Positions 7,518-15,683 are shown, numbered from the stretch's first letter. The stretch: DNA of 45,985 nucleotides from Muribaculaceae bacterium (GCA_009775365.1 VSPM01000019.1:1-45985), one strand, 5' to 3'. Program-made: numbers and translations. Notes: generated from the sequence alone by a model not told the origin.

Positions 7518-9323
7518 ATGAAACCGGATAGAACTAAAAACTATATCTTCACCTTTCTCCTCTTTATCGTAATCTTTGCCGAGACTATCGCCACATCCGC
7601 ATGCTGCAACATCTGGAGCCCTTCGCTTAGAATTGATCTGCAGAACGCTTTTCTATCATCTGCTGCGCTAACCGCCCCCTACTTGATACTGCCTCCTAAA
7701 TGGAGACGCTCGCTATGGATTGCCTTGCCATTGCTGACGCTAATACTCCTCACCGACACAATCTTCTTCCGAATTTCCGGACATTTCTACTGGCTGTCGC
7801 AGATAAGCATTTCCACCATATTCAGTTCGCTGGTGGTCAAAAGCGGCACAGCCGCGCTCCGGTGGACAGACATTTTCATTCCTCTCCCTATGTTGCTGCT
7901 GGTTTTCCCATATGCATCATGGAGGCGCTGCATTCTCTCTGCCAGTTTTCCCGGATGGCTTCGATGGAGTTCTGCGGCGGCAATGATTATCATCCCCTCT
8001 TTCCTTTTTACACTTTCCGTAAGAAGGTTCCACATCTCTCGCTCCGGCAACGGCGAGAGTGTAACATGGCTCGACAGTTTCAACCATATATCCATGCTCA
8101 CCCGCACTCCTTTGTATAAGGAGAATCTCTGGCGAAGCGGCAGCGCATTCTTCGTTGCTGCACATTATCTATTAGAACTGATTCCAGACAATACTAAACT
8201 TTCTGAAGCAGAACTTGCCGAGGCAGAAAAAATCCTCACTACCACCCACCCCCCTATTTCCCCACAATATGCCGAAGCATTTGCCGGCAACTCAAATAAG
8301 AATCTGCTGCTGATAATTGTAGAATCGCTCAACAACACAATATTCTCACCCTACGCTTCCAAAGTCGATGCCGCTCCATTCCTTACATCACTCGCTTCCG
8401 ACTCAGGCTCAGTGTTCTGCGACAAAGTGCTTTCGCAGGTGGCCGAAGGGATTTCAGCCGACGGCCAGTTCATCCTCAACACCGGTCTATATCCTGTAAC
8501 AAAAAGCTCATGGACACCCAAAATATTTCGTGGCCGCTACCCGTCGCTGGCAAAATCACTGCCGGGCAGATTCAGCGCCGAAGCCATTTGCGAGGAAGAG
8601 GATTTCTATAGCCATGACTACACCAGCCGCAGTTATGGCTATGACAAACTCTACAGCAATCTTGCACATGGCGACAAAGGTGTTTTCCACAATTCAGACA
8701 CACGCCTGACCGACAACGTAATTTCTATAATCCCAAATCTGCCACGCCCGTTCTTCCTTGAGATAACCACCCTATCGATGCACTCTCCATATAATGAACC
8801 GAGTGTAGACCTTACTCCCCTCGAAGATATTGCATACACTCCAGACATTGACACACGAGCCATTAACTATCTACGCGCAGTGAGATGCTTCGACAATAAT
8901 CTTAAAAGGCTTATAGACTATCTGAAATGCTCCGGACTATATGACGACACAGTTATTGCAATAGTAGGCGACCACAACGCATTCGATGTCTATCTTCCTG
9001 AAGAATTGAGATCCGATTTCACCTCGCTGCTCATACTCAACAGCGGAGTCACACTGAATCACGACTCTCCTATTGGCCAGATTGACATCTATCCTTCCTT
9101 GCTTGACGTCATGCAATCGCCCGGATATGCAGTTCGCGCAGAATCTCCTGCCTATCGAGGCCTTGGGCGAAGCATCTTCTCCACTCAGCCGCCACGCGGA
9201 GCCATCAACAGATATGACTCTGTGGCAGGCGAAGGAGTGGCGACTGATTCTCTTATTCACATCCGTTCTGTTAGCGAGAAAATGATTCTTTCACGCTATT
9301 TCGGAGATATAGAATTTGAGTGA
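7518..9323 (+). CDS. LtaS-like membrane sulfatase-fold protein (phosphoglycerol or phosphoethanolamine transferase type)
   Basis: The protein has 601 residues. About five hydrophobic segments occupy residues 1-180, followed by an extracytoplasmic alkaline-phosphatase-fold domain. LLLIIVESLNN near residue 270 carries the first metal-binding acid. QVAEGISADGQFIL places a likely nucleophile at S313, where LtaS has threonine. IVGDHNAF near residue 480 carries the metal-binding Asp-His pair. Family members transfer phosphoglycerol or phosphoethanolamine to lipids or glycans at the outer face of the inner membrane; the exact donor here cannot be told. It stands alone with its own promoter in a palindromic operator and runs divergent from lrgAB. 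Confidence 0.8.
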   Translation: MKPDRTKNYIFTFLLFIVIFAETIATSACCNIWSPSLRIDLQNAFLSSAALTAPYLILPPKWRRSLWIALPLLTLILLTDTIFFRISGHFYWLSQISISTIFSSLVVKSGTAALRWTDIFIPLPMLLLVFPYASWRRCILSASFPGWLRWSSAAAMIIIPSFLFTLSVRRFHISRSGNGESVTWLDSFNHISMLTRTPLYKENLWRSGSAFFVAAHYLLELIPDNTKLSEAELAEAEKILTTTHPPISPQYAEAFAGNSNKNLLLIIVESLNNTIFSPYASKVDAAPFLTSLASDSGSVFCDKVLSQVAEGISADGQFILNTGLYPVTKSSWTPKIFRGRYPSLAKSLPGRFSAEAICEEEDFYSHDYTSRSYGYDKLYSNLAHGDKGVFHNSDTRLTDNVISIIPNLPRPFFLEITTLSMHSPYNEPSVDLTPLEDIAYTPDIDTRAINYLRAVRCFDNNLKRLIDYLKCSGLYDDTVIAIVGDHNAFDVYLPEELRSDFTSLLILNSGVTLNHDSPIGQIDIYPSLLDVMQSPGYAVRAESPAYRGLGRSIFSTQPPRGAINRYDSVAGEGVATDSLIHIRSVSEKMILSRYFGDIEFE

Positions 9324-9345
9324 GTATCGAAAAAACGTAATTTTG
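9315..9345 (+). promoter_or_regulatory. Promoter of the truncated methyltransferase gene
   Basis: TTTG at 9315-9318 (inside the end of the preceding gene), 19 bases, then TAATTTTG at 9338-9345. Both boxes fit the consensus, so the broken gene and probably the GNAT behind it may still be transcribed. Confidence 0.6.
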
Positions 9346-9435
9346 TAATCAACTATGCGTTTGCGCCGACATCAAAATCTCCGGCCAAACTCATGGGGGC
9401 TTCATTTACCATATTGATAACATAGCAACACTGAA

Positions 9436-9744
9436 ATGCCGACATTCAAATTAGGAGAACTATTTTGCGGGCCCGGAGGTCTTGCATTTGGCGCAATTCA
9501 TTCGAAGAGTGGAGATGAAGCATTTTCCGTTGAACACGCATGGTCGTCAGATTACGACAAAGATTCATGCAGCACCTACACACAGAATATTTGCCCGTCA
9601 GCCCCTGAATCTGTAATTTGCGGTGATGTAAGAAACCTCGACATCAACGCTCTCTCCGAAATTGATGCTTTTGCCTATGGATTCCCCTGCAATAGCTTTT
9701 CAAACGTCGGGGAACACAAGATGGAGGCTCGTCGCACCGTTTAA
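9436..9744 (+). pseudogene. Truncated C5-cytosine DNA methyltransferase
   Basis: Only 102 residues remain of a family that usually has 300 or more. Motif I is present (GELFCGPGGLAFG, residues about 7-19), as is motif IV with the catalytic Pro-Cys (GFPCNSFSNVGEHK, about 82-95). After GEHK the frame turns into MEARRTV and stops, so motifs VI to X, including the target-recognition region, are missing. It cannot methylate DNA. No restriction endonuclease is nearby. It looks like the residue of a restriction-modification or orphan methylase gene after deletion of its 3' part. The junction lies just before the GNAT gene at 9757. Confidence 0.85.
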
Positions 9745-9756
9745 AATATCCATGCC

Positions 9757-10206
9757 ATGACAGATAACTTTAAGATTGTTAGAATCTCTGACGAAAAAAA
9801 ACGCTATTTGCCGCTGCTTCTGATTGGAGATGAGTCAGAAACTATGATTGACCGCTATATCGACCGATGCGATCTCTACGCCGGCCTGATAGGTGAGCGA
9901 CCTGTGGCGGTGTGTGCCTCTGTAAACGAGACCGACAAAACCACGGAAATTAAAAATCTCGCAGTTCATCCCGATTTCCGGCGTAAAGGATTGGGTCGCC
10001 GCATGCTTGAACATGTCGAGAGTGTCAACCGTGGCAAGACAATCATTCTCGGCACAGGCGAAACACCGTCAACACTTCGCTTTTACAAGTCATGTGGCTA
10101 CAATTATTCCCACTGCATAGCAAACTTTTTCACCGACAACTATCCATGCCCGATAATAGAAGAAGGCGTGACTCTGCGCGACATGATTTATCTGAAAAAA
10201 CAATAG
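9757..10206 (+). CDS. GNAT-family N-acetyltransferase
   Basis: The protein has 149 residues. The acetyl-CoA binding loop is NLAVHPDFRRKGLGRRML (residues about 67-84), the R/Q-x-x-G-x-G/A signature of GNAT enzymes. LRFYKSCGY near residue 109 is the usual motif B region. The substrate cannot be told from sequence. It lies 12 bp behind the truncated methyltransferase and has no clear promoter of its own, so it may depend on the promoter at 9315-9345. Confidence 0.85.
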   Translation: MTDNFKIVRISDEKKRYLPLLLIGDESETMIDRYIDRCDLYAGLIGERPVAVCASVNETDKTTEIKNLAVHPDFRRKGLGRRMLEHVESVNRGKTIILGTGETPSTLRFYKSCGYNYSHCIANFFTDNYPCPIIEEGVTLRDMIYLKKQ

Positions 10207-10229
10207 CTCCAGCCTCCTGAGAAAAAACA

Positions 10230-10245
10230 AGCCGGCAAGCCGGGG
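10230..10245 (-). terminator. Small terminator of the TPR/HTH gene
   Basis: Two CCGG blocks with a 4-nt loop form a short stem. On the minus strand it is followed by a T-rich run (the aaaaaa at 10222-10227 on the plus strand). The stem is short, so this is tentative. Confidence 0.4.
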
Positions 10246-10246
10246 A

Positions 10247-11899
10247 TTATCTGAAATAAGCCAGATAATCCTCCTTGCGGGCACAGTCGCTCTTGTTTAT
10301 AACACCCTTCAGACGCGACTTGTAGACATAGATGTTTCTAAGGTCTGACCCCGTGAATATGCTTATCGAAGGCAAAGAGAAACCACAGAATATGTAAAGC
10401 GCAAGCCTGTATTGGGCTTTGCTTAACGAAGGAAAGTCCTCTCGGAATCTCGACATAAGATTGTCATTGTAGGCATTGGCAATATCCTCAAGTTCCTGTG
10501 TGGAGGAATCTGAACTGAAATCGCTGATTGAATTCTTCACATCCGAATAGATTCTCTTCTGCTCCTGACCGGTATCCCTGCATTCAAAATATGATGCAGC
10601 AAGGGCGTCGATCAGTTTGAACCGTGTATTAAAAAGTTCTGATATTTTAGAAGCCACATCTTTCTGCCGGCTGTCGCTCTCAAAAAGATTATTCTGTAGC
10701 GTGCGGATTCTCAACACATCGTTTTCATGCGCAAGCACGAGCAGCTGGTTCCGTTTCCGAAGGTAAAGATAAACACCCGCAGCCACAATGGCCAGCAACA
10801 TTGCAACGAATATTGCAACATAGGTTCGCGTGCGAGACTCGGCAGCCTCAAGCCAGGCTTTCCTCGCAGCCGCATCATATTTCACATTGAGGGCGAGGCT
10901 ACTCTCCTCGAGCTTGCGCTCCTCCATTATTCTTTCAGACGCCTGCTCCCGAAGGCTGTCAACCATAGCCAGTTCCGAACGTCGCCCCATCTTCTCAAGA
11001 ATGCCATACTCCACGTTGCGGCAGAGATATTCGTCAGTAGCGTTGTGAGCCAGACTATTCGCCCGCTGTATAAAAAGATAAGCACTGTCAAGCTCGCCTA
11101 CTCTCCAATAAGCCCGAGCCCAGTGGGCAAGCGTATTGGCCGAGACATCTTCCCCGTCGTAAAGTTCATGAAAGATTCCTATAGCTTTTGCCGTCTCCCC
11201 GTCTTCGTCATAGCCTCTCGCAAGCTGATCGAGAAAATAGCGTCTGTAATGGTCGGGAGCATTAGCCATGACCTCATCTTTCATGACCTCCAGAGAATCA
11301 AGCATCGACTTGTAATCCCTCTTGGCGGCAAGCGCCCCTGCTACGGACATTCGCGATTCCCGGAGCTGCTTAGGACAGCCCAGCTCTCTGAAAAGAGCTA
11401 CCGATTTATCTGCATAATATTTGCTTACAGTGCCATTGAAGCCCTGTGAATACACATTGGCAAGATACTGATATATTATGGCAAGATCGAATTTAGTGTC
11501 AAGTTGAATAGCCAGAAACTCAGCGTCTTTCAAATATTCAATCCTCGCCACAAAATCACCTCTATGCTTTGCGTCGTCTGATTTTATAACAAGCCATTTC
11601 ACCTCATCGCCAGTGAATGTGCCATTGAACACTGAATCTCCGCTCCGCACGTTCTCTTCATCCAGATTAACAGGATTGCCATAGATCATGCTCAGATAGG
11701 CATACAGCAAAACTCTGCGATCTTTCTGAAAGTCTGACATACTCGCGGTGTCCATGCCGACAAGAACACTCATAGCAGAGTCGGGATAATTGCCCAAAAG
11801 ACCGTCAACAGCATTAAGTTGATTGTCAATGCCGCCTTTCCCGAAACATCCCGAAAGTAAAAGCATTGACACAAACAATATGTAGACTAACTTCCTCAT
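10247..11899 (-). CDS. TPR lipoprotein-like sensor with one membrane helix and a C-terminal DNA-binding-like domain
   Basis: I start at 11899 (MRKLVYILF), which gives a clean signal peptide with lipobox LLSGC and Cys18; the open frame extends 12 codons further. Of 550 residues, about 20-340 are helical repeats of TPR type. A coiled stretch rich in E and K follows at about 318-340. The membrane helix is at about 359-380 (YVAIFVAMLLAIVAAGVYLY), followed by RKR. The C-terminal part (FPSLSKAQYRLALYIFCGFS, then RNIYVYKSRLKGVI) resembles the HTH-like end found in many Bacteroidales TPR regulators. The layout suggests a periplasmic TPR sensor with a cytoplasmic output. It is a common but poorly studied family. 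Target genes are unknown. Confidence 0.7.
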   Translation of the reverse strand: MRKLVYILFVSMLLLSGCFGKGGIDNQLNAVDGLLGNYPDSAMSVLVGMDTASMSDFQKDRRVLLYAYLSMIYGNPVNLDEENVRSGDSVFNGTFTGDEVKWLVIKSDDAKHRGDFVARIEYLKDAEFLAIQLDTKFDLAIIYQYLANVYSQGFNGTVSKYYADKSVALFRELGCPKQLRESRMSVAGALAAKRDYKSMLDSLEVMKDEVMANAPDHYRRYFLDQLARGYDEDGETAKAIGIFHELYDGEDVSANTLAHWARAYWRVGELDSAYLFIQRANSLAHNATDEYLCRNVEYGILEKMGRRSELAMVDSLREQASERIMEERKLEESSLALNVKYDAAARKAWLEAAESRTRTYVAIFVAMLLAIVAAGVYLYLRKRNQLLVLAHENDVLRIRTLQNNLFESDSRQKDVASKISELFNTRFKLIDALAASYFECRDTGQEQKRIYSDVKNSISDFSSDSSTQELEDIANAYNDNLMSRFREDFPSLSKAQYRLALYIFCGFSLPSISIFTGSDLRNIYVYKSRLKGVINKSDCARKEDYLAYFR

Positions 11900-11955
11900 A
11901 CCTAAAAATGAATATGCAAAGCCTGCACCACGCATTTCAAATCACGCATCAAGTT

Positions 11956-12717
11956 TCAGAAAAACCATTCAGGCTCACGTCTCGCAGAATTGTCTTTCAC
12001 AAACTTATAGCCTGCTATTTTATATAACACTCCACCAAAACGGCGGGCGCCCTGCGGGCACACGTTTATACACCGGCAGCAGGATATGCACTTCGAGTCG
12101 TCCGTTGCCTGCGGATTTTCAGGGCTGATTGCCTGTGAGGGGCATTGCTCGGAGCAAATGCCACACTTGTCGCACTTGTTCTTATCGACACTTGGATGCA
12201 ACGGTATGCTGCCCGGCTTTTTGTACGGCCGATTCCCCTTCACGCTGCACACATCAAGAGAGCCTCCGGCATCGATTGCCTGTTTCGCAAGACGAGAAAA
12301 CTCGGCAATCTTAATTTCATCATCCTTGTCCGGCCGATTGGCGGCTACCTTGGGAAATATGCAATGCTGCGCAATAAAAGCCCCTGCGGCCGCCACTTCA
12401 AAACCATTCTTCACGATTATGTCGCAAAGTTCAGCCAAAGCGTCGTCATAGTCACGATTGCCATAAACCACCACTGCTATTGCCTTCTGCCCATTCCCTT
12501 TAACTGAGGCAAGACGCTCGGCTGCAAGTGCAGGCACTCGCCCTGCATAGACCGGCATAACAAACATAACTACATCGTCAGCGCCAATGGCGGGGCTGAT
12601 GTCCACCAACTGCGTGATGTCATAATTCACACTACGGCCTGCGATGTTGCCGGTCACAAGTTCCGCCACTCTTTTTGTAGTACCCGACGGACTAAAATAA
12701 ACTGAATGCAAAATCAT
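11956..12717 (-). CDS. Flavodoxin-ferredoxin fusion (EFR1-type)
   Basis: The protein has 253 residues. Residues 1-165 are flavodoxin-like, with the FMN-phosphate loop SPSGTTKRVAE at 9-19 and PVYAGRVP at 55-62. Residues 180-222 carry two 4Fe-4S motifs, C182-x2-C185-x2-C188-x3-C192 and C210 to C220. Such proteins move electrons between flavin and iron-sulfur partners in anaerobes; the partner is not visible here. A TAACTTTG box lies on the minus strand at 12722-12729, only 4 bases before the ATG, which would imply a leaderless transcript if used, but no TTTG sits at the right spacing. The next gene downstream is 56 bp away from the TPR gene start and on the same strand. Confidence 0.85.
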   Translation of the reverse strand: MILHSVYFSPSGTTKRVAELVTGNIAGRSVNYDITQLVDISPAIGADDVVMFVMPVYAGRVPALAAERLASVKGNGQKAIAVVVYGNRDYDDALAELCDIIVKNGFEVAAAGAFIAQHCIFPKVAANRPDKDDEIKIAEFSRLAKQAIDAGGSLDVCSVKGNRPYKKPGSIPLHPSVDKNKCDKCGICSEQCPSQAISPENPQATDDSKCISCCRCINVCPQGARRFGGVLYKIAGYKFVKDNSARREPEWFF

Positions 12718-12947
12718 GCCACAAAGTTAGCAATTTATATTTACAAATCATGGCTATATTTCAACGACAAAACTCATGTCGCCAATAAGTGAACAAAAAC
12801 TAAAAAACTTACCTTTCTGATAGTTAACCTGAATCTTAAAGATATGTTTGAGGTAATCTTTATTAAACTTGATTATTAATTTTTTTGCCGAACGTTTAGG
12901 AAATTTCAAGAATCATTGGGATGACAGCATGATACCGGAGGAATTGG
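12718..12947. other. Gap between hxlR-type gene and flavodoxin gene
   Basis: No gene is seen in these 230 bases. The only noted signal is the TAACTTTG box on the minus strand at 12722-12729. Confidence 0.4.
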
Positions 12948-13319
12948 CTATTTCCTGCCGGCTATAGCATCATAATTGTCTATTGCCCAACTGATAAGAC
13001 TTCTTATAACCGGCATTAAAGAATTGCCTAAATCTGTAAGGGCATATTCCACTCGCGGTGGAATCTCTGCATAGAGTGTGCGCGAAATCAATCCATCTGA
13101 CTCCAGATTCCTTAAAGTCTCCGCAAGAACCTTCGGAGAAATATCGGGAAGCGCCTTTCCTATCTCGTTGAATCGAGTGGCCCCATTCTCTGCAAGCACA
13201 CACAAAATAAGCATTGACCATTTACCCGAAAAACGGGCAATAATGTTTCTCACCGGGCATGATTCTATCCCTGTGAATTTTTTTAGATTTTCTTTTAGTG
13301 GCAATCGGCTCATATTCAA
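12948..13319 (-). CDS. HxlR-family transcriptional regulator
   Basis: The protein has 123 residues, the usual family length. The winged-helix signature runs CPVRNIIARFSGKWSMLIL (residues about 21-39), then FNEIGKALPDISPKVLAETL and the wing GLISRTLYAEIPPRVEY. A conserved N-terminal cysteine (C21) precedes the helix, as in redox- or electrophile-sensing members such as HypR and YodB. It is divergent from the cupin gene at 13545, and a 16-bp perfect palindrome at 13461-13476 lies between them. Autoregulation and control of the cupin gene are likely but inferred. Confidence 0.9.
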   Translation of the reverse strand: MNMSRLPLKENLKKFTGIESCPVRNIIARFSGKWSMLILCVLAENGATRFNEIGKALPDISPKVLAETLRNLESDGLISRTLYAEIPPRVEYALTDLGNSLMPVIRSLISWAIDNYDAIAGRK

Positions 13320-13362
13320 AAAAAGTTACTTTCAGGTAAGCATCTTTCGTCATGGTAACGCC

Positions 13363-13393
13363 TTGTGTATTTGAAAAATACATTTTAACTTTG
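13363..13393 (+). promoter_or_regulatory. Promoter toward the cupin gene
   Basis: TTG at 13363-13365, 20 bases, then TAACTTTG at 13386-13393. The start point would be near 13399, giving a leader of about 145 bases that runs across the opposing hxlR promoter. Confidence 0.6.
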
Positions 13394-13423
13394 CGCTATC
13401 ATTAAGAAAGCGGCTTTCATTTG

Positions 13424-13455
13424 CAAAGTTAATGCAAGACCGGCGAAAATGCAAA
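13424..13455 (-). promoter_or_regulatory. Promoter of the HxlR-family gene
   Basis: On the minus strand TTTG (13452-13455), 20 bases, then TAACTTTG (13424-13431). Both boxes are perfect. Transcription would start near 13418 and run toward 13319, through the cupin promoter. Confidence 0.65.
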
Positions 13456-13460
13456 TAATC

Positions 13461-13476
13461 ACCATCATATGATGGT
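13461..13476. promoter_or_regulatory. 16-bp perfect palindrome, candidate HxlR operator
   Basis: ACCATCATATGATGGT is its own reverse complement. It lies 5 bases upstream of the hxlR -33 box and inside the predicted cupin leader. Palindromic sites of this size fit dimeric HxlR proteins. Confidence 0.6.
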
Positions 13477-13544
13477 TTCCATACCCGGGCCGCGCTTTTG
13501 ATGAATCCAAATGAAACTGACTAACCAATTTCAATTCTTAATAT

Positions 13545-13955
13545 ATGAGCAACATAAAAGTCATTAATTCAGGCAACAAGTTTACCCACGCATCAGTTGG
13601 AAAACTGCATACCTTTGAAGGCAAACAATTTGTAAAGGATGCCTCAGGCGCCACTTCATGTGAAATATCATTCGGCACTCTTCCCTCGGGAGCGTCTGTG
13701 CCGTTCTTTCATAGCCATAAGGAGAATGAGGAAAACTACATCATTCTTTCCGGTGCAGGAAGATTTCAAGTAAACGAAACAGTGTTTGACGTTGCAGAAG
13801 GATCAGTCGTGAGGGTTGCAACAAATTGCGACCGCAATCTCAAATGCACCTCTTCCGAACCAATGACATATATCTGCATACAGGCAAAAGAGGGAAGCCT
13901 CGGAGGCTACACAATGACTGATGCTGAAATCACAGAACGAGAGAACCTCCTCTAA
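13545..13955 (+). CDS. Cupin-domain protein
   Basis: The protein has 136 residues with one cupin barrel. PFFHSHKENEENYIILSGAG near residues 46-65 is the first metal-binding motif (His-x-His and Glu), and the second motif region follows at about residues 75-100 (AEGSVVRVATNCDRNLKC), where the usual histidine is not obvious. Cupins of this kind bind small molecules or act as simple dioxygenases or isomerases. The gene faces the HxlR regulator, whose targets are often stress or detoxification genes. Function is otherwise unknown. Confidence 0.8.
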   Translation: MSNIKVINSGNKFTHASVGKLHTFEGKQFVKDASGATSCEISFGTLPSGASVPFFHSHKENEENYIILSGAGRFQVNETVFDVAEGSVVRVATNCDRNLKCTSSEPMTYICIQAKEGSLGGYTMTDAEITERENLL

Positions 13956-13990
13956 CTTGAGCATTGCAACCTCAAACTTTTGAACGTAAA

Positions 13991-14029
13991 ACAACAGCGG
14001 CCCGACTTCATAAGCCCGGCCGCTGTTGT
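13991..14029. terminator. Bidirectional terminator between cupin and SDR genes
   Basis: ACAACAGCGGCC (13991-14002) and GGCCGCTGTTGT (14018-14029) form a perfect 12-bp stem. It lies between two converging genes. Confidence 0.75.
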
Positions 14030-14048
14030 TATAGGATGATTCATATCG

Positions 14049-14825
14049 CTAATCGAGAGTCTGCACGCCTCCTCCGTTCACCATAAGCGTCTGTCCGCTC
14101 ACCCATAATGAAACCGGCGATGCAAAATAGAGAACCGCCCCGGCTATGTCGGAAACCTCCCCAAGACGACGAATCGGCGTGTGGGCAAGCATTTTCGCCT
14201 CTATTTCAGGGGTGAGCACGGTTGAAAGCGCGTGCGTGCGCGTTGCTCCGGGGCCGACATTATTTATACGGATACCCATAGGGCCATAGTCATGTGCAAG
14301 ATTAGAGGCCATATGGTTGAGAGCCGCTTTCGACGACCCATAGATTGCCATATTGGGGTCATTGTTCACACTGCCCATCGACGTGATGTTGATAATGCTA
14401 CCATATCCCGATTCTTTCATATACGGAGCCACAAGTTTACACAGCTCCCACGGCGCGAAAACATTGATTGCATAGATGCGCTCCACATATTCCCTGTCTA
14501 TTTTAAAAGGATTTTCTCTTCCGCCTCCACCCATGCCGGCATTATTCACCAGAATATTTACTGTGCCATAGGTTTTCACGGCAAAATCAACCAAGCCTGC
14601 AAGGTCGTCGCTATTCAAGACATTGCAAGCTACCGCTGCCGCTTTGCCTCCTGAATTAACAATTTTATCGGCCGTGGCCTGCGCCTTCTTCAATGTCAGG
14701 TCGCTGACCACCACCGAGGCTCCCGCCGCCGCAAGAATCTCGCAACATCCTTTCCCTATGCCGTCGCCGCCTCCGGTGACAACTGCCACCTTCCCCGCGA
14801 GGTCGAAAAGTGATTGTGTTTCCAT
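14049..14825 (-). CDS. Short-chain dehydrogenase/reductase
   Basis: The protein has 258 residues, a normal classical SDR. The cofactor loop is VTGGGDGIGKG (residues about 16-26), NNAGMGGGG follows near 94, the catalytic serine lies in INITSMGS near 146, and Y-x-x-x-K is YGSSKAALNH near 162. Many relatives in this class act on bile-acid-like steroids, sugars or fatty-acyl substrates; the sequence alone does not decide. It is monocistronic, with a decayed LuxR fragment upstream. Confidence 0.9.
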   Translation of the reverse strand: METQSLFDLAGKVAVVTGGGDGIGKGCCEILAAAGASVVVSDLTLKKAQATADKIVNSGGKAAAVACNVLNSDDLAGLVDFAVKTYGTVNILVNNAGMGGGGRENPFKIDREYVERIYAINVFAPWELCKLVAPYMKESGYGSIINITSMGSVNNDPNMAIYGSSKAALNHMASNLAHDYGPMGIRINNVGPGATRTHALSTVLTPEIEAKMLAHTPIRRLGEVSDIAGAVLYFASPVSLWVSGQTLMVNGGGVQTLD

Positions 14826-14900
14826 AATATAATTATTTCAAGTTTAATTTTCTATGATATAACAACTTATCCTTCCATATGGTTTATCTGCGCCGCCTCT

Positions 14901-15119
14901 TTATATCATGCCCATAGTCTTTGCTATCCGGCACGCTTCGTGTGAATTTTTAACCTGCAATTTAGTCAATATTTCCTGCCGATGCCTATTTACTGTGTGA
15001 ATGCTTATTTTCAGGCTATCCGATATCTCACTACTCCTGAACCCTTTGTCGATAAGTGCAAGCACCTGTCGTTCCCTGCGGCTTAGCACAGAATTGTTGG
15101 CGGAAGATGCAAGCTCTTA
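14901..15119 (-). pseudogene. LuxR-type HTH fragment without its sensor domain
   Basis: The readable part is VLSRRERQVLALIDKGFRSS and the rest of a complete LuxR-type HTH (about 62 residues, ending MGMI). The signature SIHTVNRHRQEI is intact. Bacteroidales proteins with this HTH normally carry an N-terminal PAS-like domain of 150 or more residues, which is absent. A TAA at 15117-15119 interrupts the frame just upstream. An internal ATG or GTG could still give an isolated HTH, but I read it as the 3' remnant of a deleted gene. Confidence 0.75.
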
Positions 15120-15268
15120 CGATATGCCCGACAAAGAATTCACCGCATAGCTCTTCCCTGTCATGTCGAAAGCAATAGGGCCATAACCGCATATTTTCCT
15201 TCTCTCAATATTTTCTCTGAACATTCCGCAGGAAGTTCCTGCTTGAATCGTCTCATAGCCCGTTGCAT
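15120..15268 (-). pseudogene. Remnant of a Nim-like pyridoxamine-phosphate-oxidase-fold flavoprotein
   Basis: The ATG at 15268 overlaps the stop of the SMR gene (TGATG). The first frame reads MQRAMRRFKQELPAECSEKI, then LREGKYAVMALL, which resembles the start of Nim-type flavoproteins (MRR, then ILxxGxxxVxALL, then YAVPLSYVY). That frame stops soon after ALLLST, while a second frame continues as TGKSYAVNSLSGIS to a TAA. So a frameshift and a stop have destroyed it, and the rest is replaced by the LuxR fragment. The assignment rests on motif resemblance and needs a profile search. Confidence 0.5.
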
Positions 15269-15591
15269 CAACCCAAAACTTTAAGTCCTATTATAGATAA
15301 TATAAGAGTGGTGATAAAGAAAATCCTCCAGAATGTGGCCGGCTCATGAAAAAACACTATGCCTACAATCACTGCCCCGACCGCCCCTATTCCGGTCCAA
15401 ACCGGATAGACAGTTCCTATCGGAAGCCTTTCGGCTGCCTTCGCCATTAAATACATGCTCATTGCCAACGCGGCAAGAAAGCCTATCCACCACCACACCA
15501 GATCTTGTCCGGTTGCTGTCTTGGTCTTGCCAAGACAAAACGTAAAGCCAACCTCCATCAGGCCGGCAAAAATAAGTATAATCCAGTTCAT
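15268..15591 (-). CDS. SMR-family exporter, Gdx/SugE-like
   Basis: The protein has 107 residues and four membrane helices, the family norm. The essential membrane glutamate is E13 (AGLMEVGFTF). The segment LPIGTVYPVWTGIGAVGA is the signature region, and its WTGIGAVGA matches the Gdx/SugE branch, whose members export guanidinium, rather than the EmrE branch. I looked for a guanidine riboswitch upstream and saw none. The stop overlaps the start of a decayed flavoprotein gene, so the two were once an operon. Confidence 0.85.
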   Translation of the reverse strand: MNWIILIFAGLMEVGFTFCLGKTKTATGQDLVWWWIGFLAALAMSMYLMAKAAERLPIGTVYPVWTGIGAVGAVIVGIVFFHEPATFWRIFFITTLILSIIGLKVLG

Positions 15592-15652
15592 GACTGATTA
15601 CTGCCTATTCGAGGGCTGCAAGAATTCTCGTCGACTCCTTCCAAGGTCTTTG

Positions 15653-15683
15653 CAAAATTACAAATAATTATTATCTCTCACAA
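15653..15683 (-). promoter_or_regulatory. Promoter of the SMR exporter gene
   Basis: On the minus strand TTG (15681-15683), 20 bases, then TAATTTTG (15653-15660). The start would be near 15648, about 57 bases before the ATG. Confidence 0.6.

Noticed and set aside
12722..12747. Promoter for the flavodoxin-ferredoxin gene (TAACTTTG on the minus strand)
   Set aside because: The box is perfect, but the nearest TTTG is only 14 bases away and the box ends 4 bases before the ATG. It could give a leaderless message, but I cannot support it.
15592..15652. Guanidine riboswitch in the leader of the Gdx/SugE-like gene
   Set aside because: The leader after the predicted start is only about 57 bases and shows no conserved guanidine I, II or III core such as paired ACGR loops.
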